Positions 1 through 7,332 of a stretch of 64,000 bases of DNA are shown in pieces. The notes under the pieces were generated by a model. That model made no database searches. It was not told the origin of the DNA and worked only from the letters and a program-made list of their open reading frames with translations. The stretch comes from Cognatundibacterium aquatile. GTDB taxonomy: Bacteria > Pseudomonadota > Gammaproteobacteria > Burkholderiales > Burkholderiaceae_D. The position numbers and the translations under genes were made by a program. Position 1 is the first letter of the stretch. Every line of letters starts with the position of its first letter. The stretch is from positions 372,001 to 436,000 of the forward strand of contig NZ_JACOFT010000003.1 of assembly GCF_014699135.1 (NCBI RefSeq), read 5' to 3'.

Positions 1-231
1 TGTGCGAATATCGTTCCGGTGATGTTTTCTCTTGCAGGCAAACAGAGCGTCATGCCTGAGAGCGTTGCTGTACCGGCTGTCTCGAGTATGGGCTATGCCG
101 GCATATTAATGGGGCCAGCCTTTATCGGTTTCGTCGCACAAGGGATCAGCCTGTCGGTTGCTTTGCTGGCATTGTCTGTTTTGCTCATCGGTGTTGCTGC
201 TGGCATTCGCATGTTGCGTATGTTGCCGTAA
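1..231 (+). CDS. MFS transporter, C-terminal fragment (5' end outside window)
   Basis: The reading frame is open at the window edge and ends at TAA 229-231. About 76 residues are visible: two hydrophobic segments separated by a short loop, with a GYAGILMGPAFIGF stretch typical of the eleventh helix of 12-helix major facilitator transporters, and a short basic C-terminal tail. It is an inner-membrane secondary transporter. The substrate cannot be read from this piece. It resembles the YbjJ-like sugar/drug MFS group, but that is only an impression. No T-rich terminator on the plus strand follows it directly. The hairpin at 296-344 has its T-run on the other strand. Confidence 0.7.
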   Translation, partial: CANIVPVMFSLAGKQSVMPESVAVPAVSSMGYAGILMGPAFIGFVAQGISLSVALLALSVLLIGVAAGIRMLRMLP

Positions 232-295
232 CGGCTTTATAACGGCAGAGAAAAAAGGCAGGGCATCTGAATTCAGCGCAGCGCAGATGTTCATC

Positions 296-344
296 AAAAA
301 AAAAAAGCATCAGATACCAATTTTCCGGGGCGGTATCTGATGCT
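296..344 (-). terminator. Rho-independent terminator of the GH1 gene
   Basis: A 13-bp perfect stem (AGCATCAGATACC / GGTATCTGATGCT) is followed, read on the minus strand, by a run of 11 T. It lies 60 bp past the stop of the leftward beta-glycosidase gene, so it most likely ends that transcript. The plus-strand side has no T-run. Confidence 0.85.
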
Positions 345-404
345 AAAAGTCAGCATCGTTGCAGTGAGTAATTTGCTGCGACTGGAGTGCTCGCTCAGGT
401 AAGC

Positions 405-1745
405 TTACTCAGTTTTCCGCAACTGTTGACTCACAAAATTCCGATACCAGTGGGCGCTGGCTTTGAGGGTGCGTTGCTGTGTCGCGTAATCGACATAGAC
501 CAACCCGAAGCGTTTCGCGTAACCGGAATTCCACTCGAAATTATCCAGCAGACTCCAATAAAAATAGCCTTTGACGTTGACGCCTTGTTCTATTGCTGCA
601 TGGATTGCATCCAGATGCGCATGAACATAGGCAATGCGAGGCTGATCATCGATCTCGCCATCGATGAGTTTGTCCGCGACTGCCATACCATTTTCAGTGA
701 TATAGATCGGTGGCAAATTCGTATAATCATTCTTATGGCGCAGCAGTATGTCCGTCAGCCCCAATGGGTAAATCTCCCAGCCCATATCCGTGACACCCAT
801 CGCCGCTTGTGGCTTTTTTGGTGGAGAATCGGTGCTGATAAATTCCCGTGTGTAGTAATTCACTCCCAGAAAATCGATAGGCTGGTGAATGATATTCATA
901 TCCTCTGCTTCGGTATGAAATTGCGACATGTCCATGCGATCCAGCGCTTTTTGCGGATAGCGACCTTTAAATATCGGATCCATGAACCATTGCACTGAGC
1001 GTGCGTATTCCCATTCTGCCTCCGCTACATCGCGTGCAGAATCGGTCGCCGGCATGGCTGGCCATTGATTCAGCACGATGCCTAGTTTTGCAGAGCTAGC
1101 CACGCGACGCATGGCTTTTATCGCCAAACCATGTGACAGTAATAAGTGGTGGGACACCTGTATAGAGAGGGCTTTATCCGCAACGCCCGGCGCAAATTGC
1201 GCATTGCCAAAACCCAGATTTGCGGTACACCACGGTTCATTATGCGTGGCAATCGAAGCGACTCTGTTACCAAAACGACGGGCGATTTCTGCTGCATAGT
1301 TAGCAAAATGAGCGGTCGTATCGCGATTCAGCCAGCCACCCTGATCTTGCAACGCTTGTGGTAAATCCCAGTGATACAAAGTCAGATGGGGCGTGATGTT
1401 TTTTTCGGCCAGCTTATCTAATAAATTGGAATAGAACTCAAAGCCCTTTTCATTCCATGCGCCATAACCCAAGGGCTGCACACGAGGCCATGAGACCGAG
1501 AATCGATAGGCTTTCACCCCGAGTGAGGCGATGATGTCCACATCTTCGGGATAGCGATGGTAGTGATCACAGGCGATGTCGCCATTGCTGCCGTCAATAA
1601 TTTTTCCGGGAGTATGCGAAAACGTATCCCAGATCGATGGGCCGCGACCATCTGCTGATGCTGCGCCTTCAATCTGGTAAGCACTGGTCGCCACGCCCCA
1701 TTCAAAGTCATGGGGAAAGTGATTCATTGGATGGGCGTTTGTCAT
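405..1745 (-). CDS. Glycoside hydrolase family 1 beta-glycosidase
   Basis: A 446-residue protein with the full length and order of GH1 beta-glucosidases/6-phospho-beta-glucosidases, a cytoplasmic (beta/alpha)8 barrel without a signal peptide. The N-terminal FPHDFEWGVATSAYQIEG segment is the GH1 signature. The acid/base Glu is E170 in THNEP and the nucleophile Glu is E351 in YITENG. WSLLDNFEWNSGY near residue 400 is the aglycone/glucose-binding stretch. EWNSGY resembles beta-glucosidases more than phospho-beta-glucosidases, so a free beta-glucoside is the likely substrate (inference). It diverges from an MFS permease at 2398, and both have LacI-type palindromes upstream, which suggests a sugar-induced uptake-and-hydrolysis pair. 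A second Met at residue 7 could be the start. Confidence 0.93.
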   Translation of the reverse strand: MTNAHPMNHFPHDFEWGVATSAYQIEGAASADGRGPSIWDTFSHTPGKIIDGSNGDIACDHYHRYPEDVDIIASLGVKAYRFSVSWPRVQPLGYGAWNEKGFEFYSNLLDKLAEKNITPHLTLYHWDLPQALQDQGGWLNRDTTAHFANYAAEIARRFGNRVASIATHNEPWCTANLGFGNAQFAPGVADKALSIQVSHHLLLSHGLAIKAMRRVASSAKLGIVLNQWPAMPATDSARDVAEAEWEYARSVQWFMDPIFKGRYPQKALDRMDMSQFHTEAEDMNIIHQPIDFLGVNYYTREFISTDSPPKKPQAAMGVTDMGWEIYPLGLTDILLRHKNDYTNLPPIYITENGMAVADKLIDGEIDDQPRIAYVHAHLDAIHAAIEQGVNVKGYFYWSLLDNFEWNSGYAKRFGLVYVDYATQQRTLKASAHWYRNFVSQQLRKTE

Positions 1746-1772
1746 ATAAGTGTGTAGATAGATCGGTTATTT

Positions 1773-1784
1773 GAAAACGTTTTC
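1773..1784. promoter_or_regulatory. LacI-family operator-like palindrome upstream of GH1 gene
   Basis: GAAAACGTTTTC is a perfect 12-bp palindrome with a central CG, the classic shape of LacI/GalR-family operators. It sits 28 bp upstream of the GH1 start, where a repressor would block transcription or early elongation. The regulator gene is not in the window. Confidence 0.6.
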
Positions 1785-1889
1785 TTTTGCTTGTCTGCAT
1801 GGGTGAAACGTAGAACCTACATGCGTTTTTCATCGTAAAACCGGAGAAATGTATCGATATGCGGTGTATTTACCGTCGGGTGATTGTAA

Positions 1890-1905
1890 TTGAAAACGAT
1901 TTCAA
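1890..1905. promoter_or_regulatory. LacI-family operator-like palindrome, middle site
   Basis: TTGAAAACGATTTCAA has 6-bp inverted arms (TTGAAA / TTTCAA) around a core close to the 1773 site. It lies roughly midway in the spacer between the divergent GH1 and MFS genes. Spacing to the first site is about 119 bp centre to centre, compatible with looping between sites. That is inference. Confidence 0.5.
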
Positions 1906-2253
1906 GTCAAATAAATTTTTCGCAAAACGATATTGAACGCGGTGCGCGCTCTGGTGACAGGTCTCTGAACGAAGAAAGTAAGGTATTTGAGTTGAAACAG
2001 GGATCTGTACGACCCATTGTTGAAAAGATGTTCAATTTAGCATCTGCTCAGAAACGGGCTTCAAACATGCGGATATGCAAGATTTGCGGTCAGAATATCG
2101 ATGAAATGGCCGTGATGCGGGACGTTAGAACGGTTTTTCATCTGCATGAGGAGATCCGTGATTATTTCGTGCTGTTGTCAGCTCTTAAAAAAACTTGAAT
2201 GATGCCGCGTGCTAAAAATGGTTTTAAAAATAAAAAATTATGTTATTCTGTTT

Positions 2254-2269
2254 ATGAAAAGGTTTTCAT
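2254..2269. promoter_or_regulatory. LacI-family operator-like palindrome upstream of the MFS gene
   Basis: ATGAAAAGGTTTTCAT has 7-bp inverted arms (ATGAAAA / TTTTCAT) around GG. It is the third GAAAA..TTTTC palindrome in this spacer and lies about 130 bp upstream of the MFS start at 2398, in an AT-rich stretch suited to a promoter. Confidence 0.5.
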
Positions 2270-2397
2270 AGAATTGAATTTCCTTTTTAAAATATAAGAA
2301 AACTGCAGCAATTTCTCGTTCCAAACGGTTGTCCGACAGAGCTACTGCACGGTATCAGATGAAATTGGTGACAAGTGAATAAAATGAGAAAGCAGAC

Positions 2398-3705
2398 ATG
2401 CTAGAGACAAAGTCAAAAAAATCCCCTTTGCTGTGGGTGCCAACGACGTATTTCACGATGGCACTGACCTACATGACGCTGACCAGCGTTACTGCCATCA
2501 TGTTCAAAAACATGGGCATGGACAATGGCAGAGCGGCTGAATATGCGAGTTACCTGATTCTCGCTTACACCATCAAGCCGCTGTTTGCCTCATTCGTCGA
2601 GATGTACCGCACCAAAAAGGCTTTTGTGATACTGACTGAAATCGCGATATTTTTTGGCTTTCTGGCGGTTGCACTGGCGATGGCATTACCGAACTATATG
2701 GTGTTGCTGATGGGTTTATTCTGGGTCATCTCGTTTCTTGGCGCGACCCAGGATATTGCCGCTGACGGCGTATACGTCACTTCTCTCGATAGCAAAGCCC
2801 AGTCTTTATATTGCGGCGTGCAGAGCCTCAGTTGGAATCTTGGTCCTATTATTGCATCCGGTGGCCTGGTGTATCTCAGTGGCAAATTGCATGCAGAATA
2901 TTTCCATCATGATTCTGCGGTTTTTGGTGCCGATTGGGTGGATGCCTGGCGTGTGATTTTCTTCATCGTTGCTGCGATCACTGTTTTGATGGCGCTGTGG
3001 CACTGGCGGGTGATGCCGGATGGCGCACGGGCTGAAAATACTCTCACCAATTTTTCTTCCGCAATGAATATCCTGAAGGATTCTTTCGTCAGTTTCTTTC
3101 AGAAAAAAGATGTCTGGCTGATGATTGCCTTCGCTTTTTTATTTCGCCTCAGCATAGGTTTTCTGGAAAAAATCGGGCCTTTTTTCATGGTTGATCCTGT
3201 CGCCAAAGGCGGGCTAGGGCTCAGTAACGAGCTGCTTGGCATCATCTACGGAACGTATGGCTTACTCGCTGTATTGCTTGGATCGTTGTTAGGTGGCTGG
3301 TTTGTAGCGCGTCGCGGTTTGCAGCCGACCTTGTTCCTGTTGTGTTGTGCCGTGAATATCCCGAACGTGACTTTCCTGCTCATGAGTATTTATCAACCAG
3401 AGAGCTTACTGGTCGTTACTGCAGGTGTCGCGATAGAGAAATTCTTTTTTGGCTTTGGCTCTGTCGGCTTCATGATTTATCTGATGCAGCAATTAGCACC
3501 AGGAAAATACACCACAACGCACTACGCATTCGGCACTGGCCTGATGGGACTTTGCATGATGTTTACCGGTGTGATCAGCGGTCATTTACAGCAAATGCTT
3601 GGATACAAGAGTTACTTTGTTTTTGTAATGCTGGCGACGATTCCTTCGTTTATTGTCTGCTGGCTGGCACCTTTTCATCAGAAAGAGAGCGGTGCTACCG
3701 ATTGA
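2398..3705 (+). CDS. MFS transporter of the AmpG/PAT-like type, probable glycoside permease
   Basis: A 435-residue integral membrane protein with about 12 hydrophobic segments. The opening LLWVPTTYFTMALTYMTLTSVTAIMFKNMGMDN, the LAYTIKPLFASFVEMYRTKK loop and GATQDIAADGVYV resemble the AmpG-like branch of the major facilitator superfamily, whose members are often encoded beside glycosidases. AmpG itself imports muropeptides. Here the divergent GH1 gene and shared LacI-type sites argue for a glucoside or oligosaccharide substrate (inference). The start has a purine-rich GAGAAAGCAG upstream. It is followed by a terminator at 3821-3848, so it appears monocistronic. Confidence 0.85.
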   Translation: MLETKSKKSPLLWVPTTYFTMALTYMTLTSVTAIMFKNMGMDNGRAAEYASYLILAYTIKPLFASFVEMYRTKKAFVILTEIAIFFGFLAVALAMALPNYMVLLMGLFWVISFLGATQDIAADGVYVTSLDSKAQSLYCGVQSLSWNLGPIIASGGLVYLSGKLHAEYFHHDSAVFGADWVDAWRVIFFIVAAITVLMALWHWRVMPDGARAENTLTNFSSAMNILKDSFVSFFQKKDVWLMIAFAFLFRLSIGFLEKIGPFFMVDPVAKGGLGLSNELLGIIYGTYGLLAVLLGSLLGGWFVARRGLQPTLFLLCCAVNIPNVTFLLMSIYQPESLLVVTAGVAIEKFFFGFGSVGFMIYLMQQLAPGKYTTTHYAFGTGLMGLCMMFTGVISGHLQQMLGYKSYFVFVMLATIPSFIVCWLAPFHQKESGATD

Positions 3706-3820
3706 ATAAAGCGTCGTATGCAGGTTGTTCGGCGCTGTTAATGAAGTTTCAGAGATTATAAAAAATGAAAAACGTCTCGTCCCAACCGGGTCGTTTTAAC
3801 GCTTCAATATCCCCTCTTTA

Positions 3821-3848
3821 AGCCGCCTCTGAGCGGCTATTTTTTTTG
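3821..3848 (+). terminator. Rho-independent terminator after the MFS gene
   Basis: AGCCGC-CTCTGA-GCGGCT followed by A and eight T. It ends rightward transcription from the MFS gene about 115 bp after its stop, and lies just before the 3' end of the leftward antiporter gene. Confidence 0.8.
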
Positions 3849-3875
3849 ACCGATGCCTGCCAGGCAACGATCACT

Positions 3876-5084
3876 TTACTCTTTAAAGATCACTGATTTA
3901 AATTGCTTCAGCTTTGGGTGAACCATGGGCACAGTCAGCATCGTACTGCCTATGGCCATCAGTAACAGTGCGGTAAATGTTTCATTGGTGATGATGTTTT
4001 TATCCAGCAGGATGTTGGCGAAGATAATCATGATCAGCGCTTTGGTTTGCAGCAGCCACCCAATAATGGAAGCCTCTCCTTTTTCCCAGCGGAGTATTTT
4101 TCCCGCAAGGTGAATACCAGCTAGTTTACCGCCAACCGATGCCAGCAATAACAATGCTGCCGCAATGAAGACCGCTGTTCCGCCAAGATCCCAATTGGTG
4201 CGTAGACCCGTACTCAGGAAAAATACTGGCATGATGGTCAGTAACACATGCTCACGCAACAGATCCATCTTCCTTTGATCAAACCAGTGTGCATCCATGA
4301 CCGCACCGGAAAGAAATGCGCCGACCATGAAATGCAAACCTGCCCAATCCGCGGCAAAACTACAAGCGGCGAGCCAGATCAGGCTGACATACCAGCGATC
4401 ACGTTCAGATAGCTTCACCATCAATTTGCGGAAGCCGATCGTGGCCAAGGCAAACAGCAATAGAAACCCAAGTTGGCGGCCGACGCGCGTCCAGTCCATA
4501 AGAATAATCGCGAGGACAGCCCAGATCGCAATATCGTCCAGACTGGCGTAACGCAAGATGCGCTGACCGATCGCTTGCCGCAAAATCGTTAACTTTTCCA
4601 TGAGCAGAATCAGTATCGGTAGCGCTGTTACCGCGCAAGCCATTCCGATACCCAGAACAAATTGCCATGAATGTGCATTTGCGCCTTGCCAACCATCAAA
4701 CTTGAGTAAGCAGATGGCTGCAATGCTGCCAAATAAGAGTGGCATACCGAGTGCCAGACTGCCGGTAACGAAGCTTTCCCGTCTGTGTTCCCAGACTTTC
4801 TTCAGATCGAGTTCGATACCGGCGATCATGACAAAAATCATCACCGCCCACCACGCAATGCCGTTCAGCGACTGAATGATTTGTGCGTTAAAAACGAATT
4901 GATAATAGTCGGGAAAAATCCGACCAAGAACACCCGGCCCCATCAGTATGCCGGCGATGATTTGTATGACGACCAGCGGTGCAAAGTAATCTGTTTTGCC
5001 AAGACGCCAGATTAAATATGGAAGGCTGAAAATGAGCAATATCGCGATTAAAAAAATCTCTGTCATGCTCATAGGTGTATTCAT
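3876..5084 (-). CDS. Cation:proton antiporter, CPA2 family (Na+/H+ exchanger domain)
   Basis: A 402-residue inner-membrane protein with about 11-13 hydrophobic segments covering one Na_H_Exchanger (KefB/GerN-like) domain. The IIAGILMGPGVLGRIFPDYY segment after the first helix is the characteristic ILxGPxxLG motif of CPA2 antiporters. No C-terminal TrkA/RCK or UspA domain is present, so this is the short form, moving K+ or Na+ against H+ without nucleotide control (family knowledge). LPILILLMEKL and the following YASLDDIAIWAVL carry acidic residues in the membrane, as expected for ion binding. It stands alone: convergent with the MFS gene, with an island remnant upstream. Confidence 0.9.
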   Translation of the reverse strand: MNTPMSMTEIFLIAILLIFSLPYLIWRLGKTDYFAPLVVIQIIAGILMGPGVLGRIFPDYYQFVFNAQIIQSLNGIAWWAVMIFVMIAGIELDLKKVWEHRRESFVTGSLALGMPLLFGSIAAICLLKFDGWQGANAHSWQFVLGIGMACAVTALPILILLMEKLTILRQAIGQRILRYASLDDIAIWAVLAIILMDWTRVGRQLGFLLLFALATIGFRKLMVKLSERDRWYVSLIWLAACSFAADWAGLHFMVGAFLSGAVMDAHWFDQRKMDLLREHVLLTIMPVFFLSTGLRTNWDLGGTAVFIAAALLLLASVGGKLAGIHLAGKILRWEKGEASIIGWLLQTKALIMIIFANILLDKNIITNETFTALLLMAIGSTMLTVPMVHPKLKQFKSVIFKE

Positions 5085-5174
5085 TTTTATCCTGAAATTG
5101 AACGGTGTCGGAGATTTGACGTAGCGTATTTTAATCGTGAAAAAATATTAATAAATTGTACTGGAAAAAAACAA

Positions 5175-5210
5175 GAAAGCCGCAGTCTCATAAAGAGAAC
5201 TGCGACTTTC
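5175..5210 (-). terminator. Imperfect hairpin, probable terminator (minus strand)
   Basis: Arms GAAAGCCGCAGT and ACTGCGACTTTC pair with one mismatch around a 12-base loop. On the minus strand they are followed by TTG and a run of seven T. No leftward gene ends directly at it, so it may have ended a transcript of the decayed island to its right, or be a leftover of that island. Confidence 0.5.
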
Positions 5211-5300
5211 TATATTCCTTTGGCCTACTTAAAACAATTTGTTGGAGGACTTGGCAGAGTTGACCATCCTGCTTGGCGTATGTGCTAACAGGTTCGCCGC

Positions 5301-5718
5301 ATGCGGCTGGAAACTCCCGTTCTCTCCGCACCGAGCGAACTAACCTACACAAAAAGGGTAGTTAAGACGACGTATCGAGACATTGGCGGCATCCTGACTA
5401 TTGCACTGGTGCGACTGAAAATGCGATCTGGAGTAAGACATACGCAAAAGACGAATGCAAAGCCGAGCTCGATAAAGATCTTGCACGACATGCTGAGAGC
5501 GTGATGCCGCGCATTCACGTTCCGCTGATAGACGGACGTAAAATTGTATTTGTCGATGCTGCTACAACATCGGTATTAGTGCGTTTTGGGGTTCCAGCAT
5601 GGCAGCACGGTAGAGTCTTAAGTACGTCCGGCAAATTCAGGATTTTTGCATGATGGCCAGTCGCCATAATCGCTTTGGTGAACGACGACCAGTGAACGTT
5701 TTTCGTCTCCGGGCTTAA
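5301..5718 (+). pseudogene. Decayed phage lysozyme/endolysin (GH24), frameshifted
   Basis: The pieces of a T4/RrrD-type phage lysozyme appear in order but in changing frames. First frame from 5301: APSELTYTKR...VVKTTYRDIGGILTI. Shifted near 5402: CTGATENAIWSKTYAKDECK, then AELDKDLARHAESVM...VPLIDGRKIVFVDAA. Shifted again near 5563: YNIGISAFWGSSMAAR, then an in-frame stop and a degraded tail to 5718. The intact family reads roughly LKTYRDIGG.PTICTGAT, YT..EC...L..DLARHA, FVDAAYNIG..AFCGSS. With at least two frameshifts and one stop it cannot make enzyme. It marks this spot as the remains of a prophage or phage-derived island beside ssrA. Confidence 0.8.
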
Positions 5719-5738
5719 GAAAGCGTGTAAATATGCTG

Positions 5739-6182
5739 TTATCCGCAGTTTAATGTTTGACGGGATCTCATGATGTCTTGAGTTTGCCGCTTCGTCGTAT
5801 CTTGAGCATAGGCTGTGCAAGATAATAGTGGGCACATGACTTCGGGACTGAATGTGTGCACTAACGTTAAAACTCCAAGAAGCACCAATTTTTCAAAATC
5901 GAGAGAATCGAAATCTTCGCTAAGTTCACGTAGATCAAGCCAAGTCTCTGAATTGAGAAGGCCGCTAGGCATAGGTATTCCAAGGTAGTAACCAGGATAT
6001 GGGGTTCCGTGATAGCAGACGGGATCTGTAGGTCTGCTATTCTGTCGGCTGGTCAGTAAACGATACACAATATCTCCATCAGTACGAACTGAAAGAACTA
6101 ATAAATATTTGGGTAGCGGCTTTCCAGTGTCCTTGTCTTTATAGTAGTCTGAATGACGCCACACATCACCGATATTTAGCAT
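5739..6182 (-). CDS. Putative toxin partner of Panacea antitoxin (uncharacterised)
   Basis: A 147-residue soluble protein beginning MLNIGDVWRHSDYYKD, then LPKYLLVLSVRTDGDIVYRLLTSRQNSRP and a PYPGYYLGIP / TWLDLREL core. I do not know a named domain for it. The GDVW...P.YLLVLS opening recalls the barrel of MazF/PemK-type proteins, but this is only resemblance. It starts 4 bp after the stop of the SocA-like/Panacea gene, so the two are clearly cotranscribed. In the Panacea toxin-antitoxin systems that domain is the antitoxin and the adjacent gene the toxin. That makes this the toxin candidate by position (inference). The C-terminal 40 residues are polar and may be a tail. It lies in the ssrA-linked island. 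Confidence 0.7.
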   Translation of the reverse strand: MLNIGDVWRHSDYYKDKDTGKPLPKYLLVLSVRTDGDIVYRLLTSRQNSRPTDPVCYHGTPYPGYYLGIPMPSGLLNSETWLDLRELSEDFDSLDFEKLVLLGVLTLVHTFSPEVMCPLLSCTAYAQDTTKRQTQDIMRSRQTLNCG

Positions 6183-6186
6183 TGAG

Positions 6187-6762
6187 TTAGTATGCCTGGG
6201 GTTCTAGAGCTTTTGAAAGACCTTTTGATTCTGACGCAGATTCTAATATATATTCTTTATCATTTGCATCATCAGGTATAGCCAAATCATAAGGAATACG
6301 TTGTTGAGCGCCCAGCCCATTCGCCCAAATTTTGTCCCAAGCTCCATTTTGCACATGTGTAACGTCGATCATTTTTGGCGACAACGTTTCCCGATACTTT
6401 TCAGCTAGTTCTTGCATGATGCAGGTTTGTCTCAGTGTGAAATCATCATCACAAAACTCGACATTGGGTTTAACCTTAACTGTTTCGCGGGTGTAGTCAA
6501 TGACTCGCTCAGGGACAATTTCAATCGTGTCAGCTAAATCTTCCTCTAGATCTTCCCATTCCTGCATAAGCGATACTGGAACCGGTCCAAATTTCCACGC
6601 TTCATAGTCGAAGCCAGTCACACTCTTGCCTGTTTGGCGAAAGTGTTCAAAGTCAAGCAAATACAGTAATTTAAAAAGTTTGATCTTTCCACAAGCTTTT
6701 GTATTTTGTGCAAAAAACACAACAGCATTGCGGATTCTAGATCTGGCGATTGATGTTTTCAT
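6187..6762 (-). CDS. Panacea-domain (SocA/GepA-like, DUF4065) protein, probable antitoxin
   Basis: A 191-residue protein from the Met at 6762. A longer frame begins at 6801, but MKTSIARSRIRNAVVFFAQ fits the family start. The KIKLFKLLYLLDFEHFRQTGKSVTGFDYEAWKFGPVPVSLMQEWEDLEE core is the DUF4065/Panacea signature (K..L.KLLY..D......G......YEA..FGPV). SocA, the Caulobacter founding member, is a proteolytic adaptor antitoxin, and Panacea domains neutralise very different toxins elsewhere (established). Here it is the first gene of a two-gene unit, 4 bp before the putative toxin. It begins 165 bp from the 3' end of ssrA, a common integration point for mobile elements. Confidence 0.85.
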   Translation of the reverse strand: MKTSIARSRIRNAVVFFAQNTKACGKIKLFKLLYLLDFEHFRQTGKSVTGFDYEAWKFGPVPVSLMQEWEDLEEDLADTIEIVPERVIDYTRETVKVKPNVEFCDDDFTLRQTCIMQELAEKYRETLSPKMIDVTHVQNGAWDKIWANGLGAQQRIPYDLAIPDDANDKEYILESASESKGLSKALEPQAY

Positions 6763-6927
6763 ATGACCACTATATTCGCCTAATATGCTTGGCGATAGCA
6801 AACAATTGCGAAACTATTGTGCAGTTAATACTGTCATTTTGTTGTCATTCTGGAGCCTAAATCACCCCAAAACACCCCATTTAATGACAGCTATAAAATC
6901 GTAAGTCTTTGATTTTATTAAATATTC

Positions 6928-7288
6928 TGGTGGAGTCGGCGGGAATCGAACCCGCGTCCAGAAGCACTCTACAGACAGTTCTACATACTTAGTGCTGCCA
7001 TTTAATTTAATCCAGACGACGCGGACGCACACGCTGCGGCTGGACGAGTTACCTTTGATTTAATCCCGAGCCAAGTAACCCGATTCAGGACGATTCCCTA
7101 TGAATGACTCTACTGCTGTTGCCAGCCCGCCCTAGGGAAGAGGCGGTGTAGAGTTAGCAAGCAATTAAGCTGCTAATGCGTACGAGTTATCGTTTGCAGT
7201 TATATAGTTCAGATTGTATTTACGAGGTAGTCTGGCCTCGGTATGCCCTGCGCTGCTTTGCAACCCCTGTCGAAACCAGGTCGACCCC
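6928..7288 (-). ncRNA. ssrA: Transfer-messenger RNA (tmRNA), one-piece
   Basis: Read on the minus strand, the RNA begins GGGGTCGACCTGGTTTCGAC and ends with a tRNA-like T arm (GCGGGTTCGATTCCCGC) and CGACTCCACCA. GGGGTCG and CGACTCC form the seven-pair acceptor stem. The length of about 361 nt is normal for a one-piece tmRNA, and 5' and 3' halves are in ordinary order, so it is not circularly permuted. tmRNA with SmpB rescues stalled ribosomes and tags their peptides for proteolysis. The 3' end is a frequent integrase target, and accessory genes with a phage lysozyme remnant lie immediately beyond it. Confidence 0.95.
7165..7197 (-). CDS. tmRNA proteolysis tag reading frame
   Basis: Within ssrA, the resume codon region translates as GCA AAC GAT AAC TCG TAC GCA TTA GCA GCT TAA, giving ANDNSYALAA. 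The final ALAA is the degradation signal read by ClpXP/ClpAP, as in the E. coli tag ANDENYALAA, and AND at the start is also conserved. Confidence 0.9.
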   Translation of the reverse strand, partial: ANDNSYALAA

Positions 7289-7332
7289 AAAGCTTTGCTA
7301 GTATAACCTATATGCGGTGTCGCACGAAAAAT

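Larger units (their letters stand above)
1746..2397. other. 652-bp divergent intergenic region with operators; no convincing gene
   Basis: This spacer between the GH1 and MFS genes carries the three LacI-type palindromes. A possible TTG-initiated frame (1890-2198, 102 codons) holds a CKICGQ motif but begins inside the middle palindrome, has no ribosome binding site that I can see, and matches nothing I recognise. I regard it as unproven. The long spacer may be the remains of a lost gene such as the regulator. Confidence 0.5.

Noticed and set aside
1890-2198. 102-codon TTG-started frame with a CxxC motif between GH1 and MFS genes
   Set aside because: Its start lies inside an operator-like palindrome, no ribosome binding site is visible, and nothing similar is known to me.
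5175-5300. Second copy of the ssrA 3' end as an attachment site
   Set aside because: I compared the GTGGAGTCGGCGGGAATCGAAC segment by eye and found no matching stretch near the left side of the island. A short or mutated site cannot be excluded.
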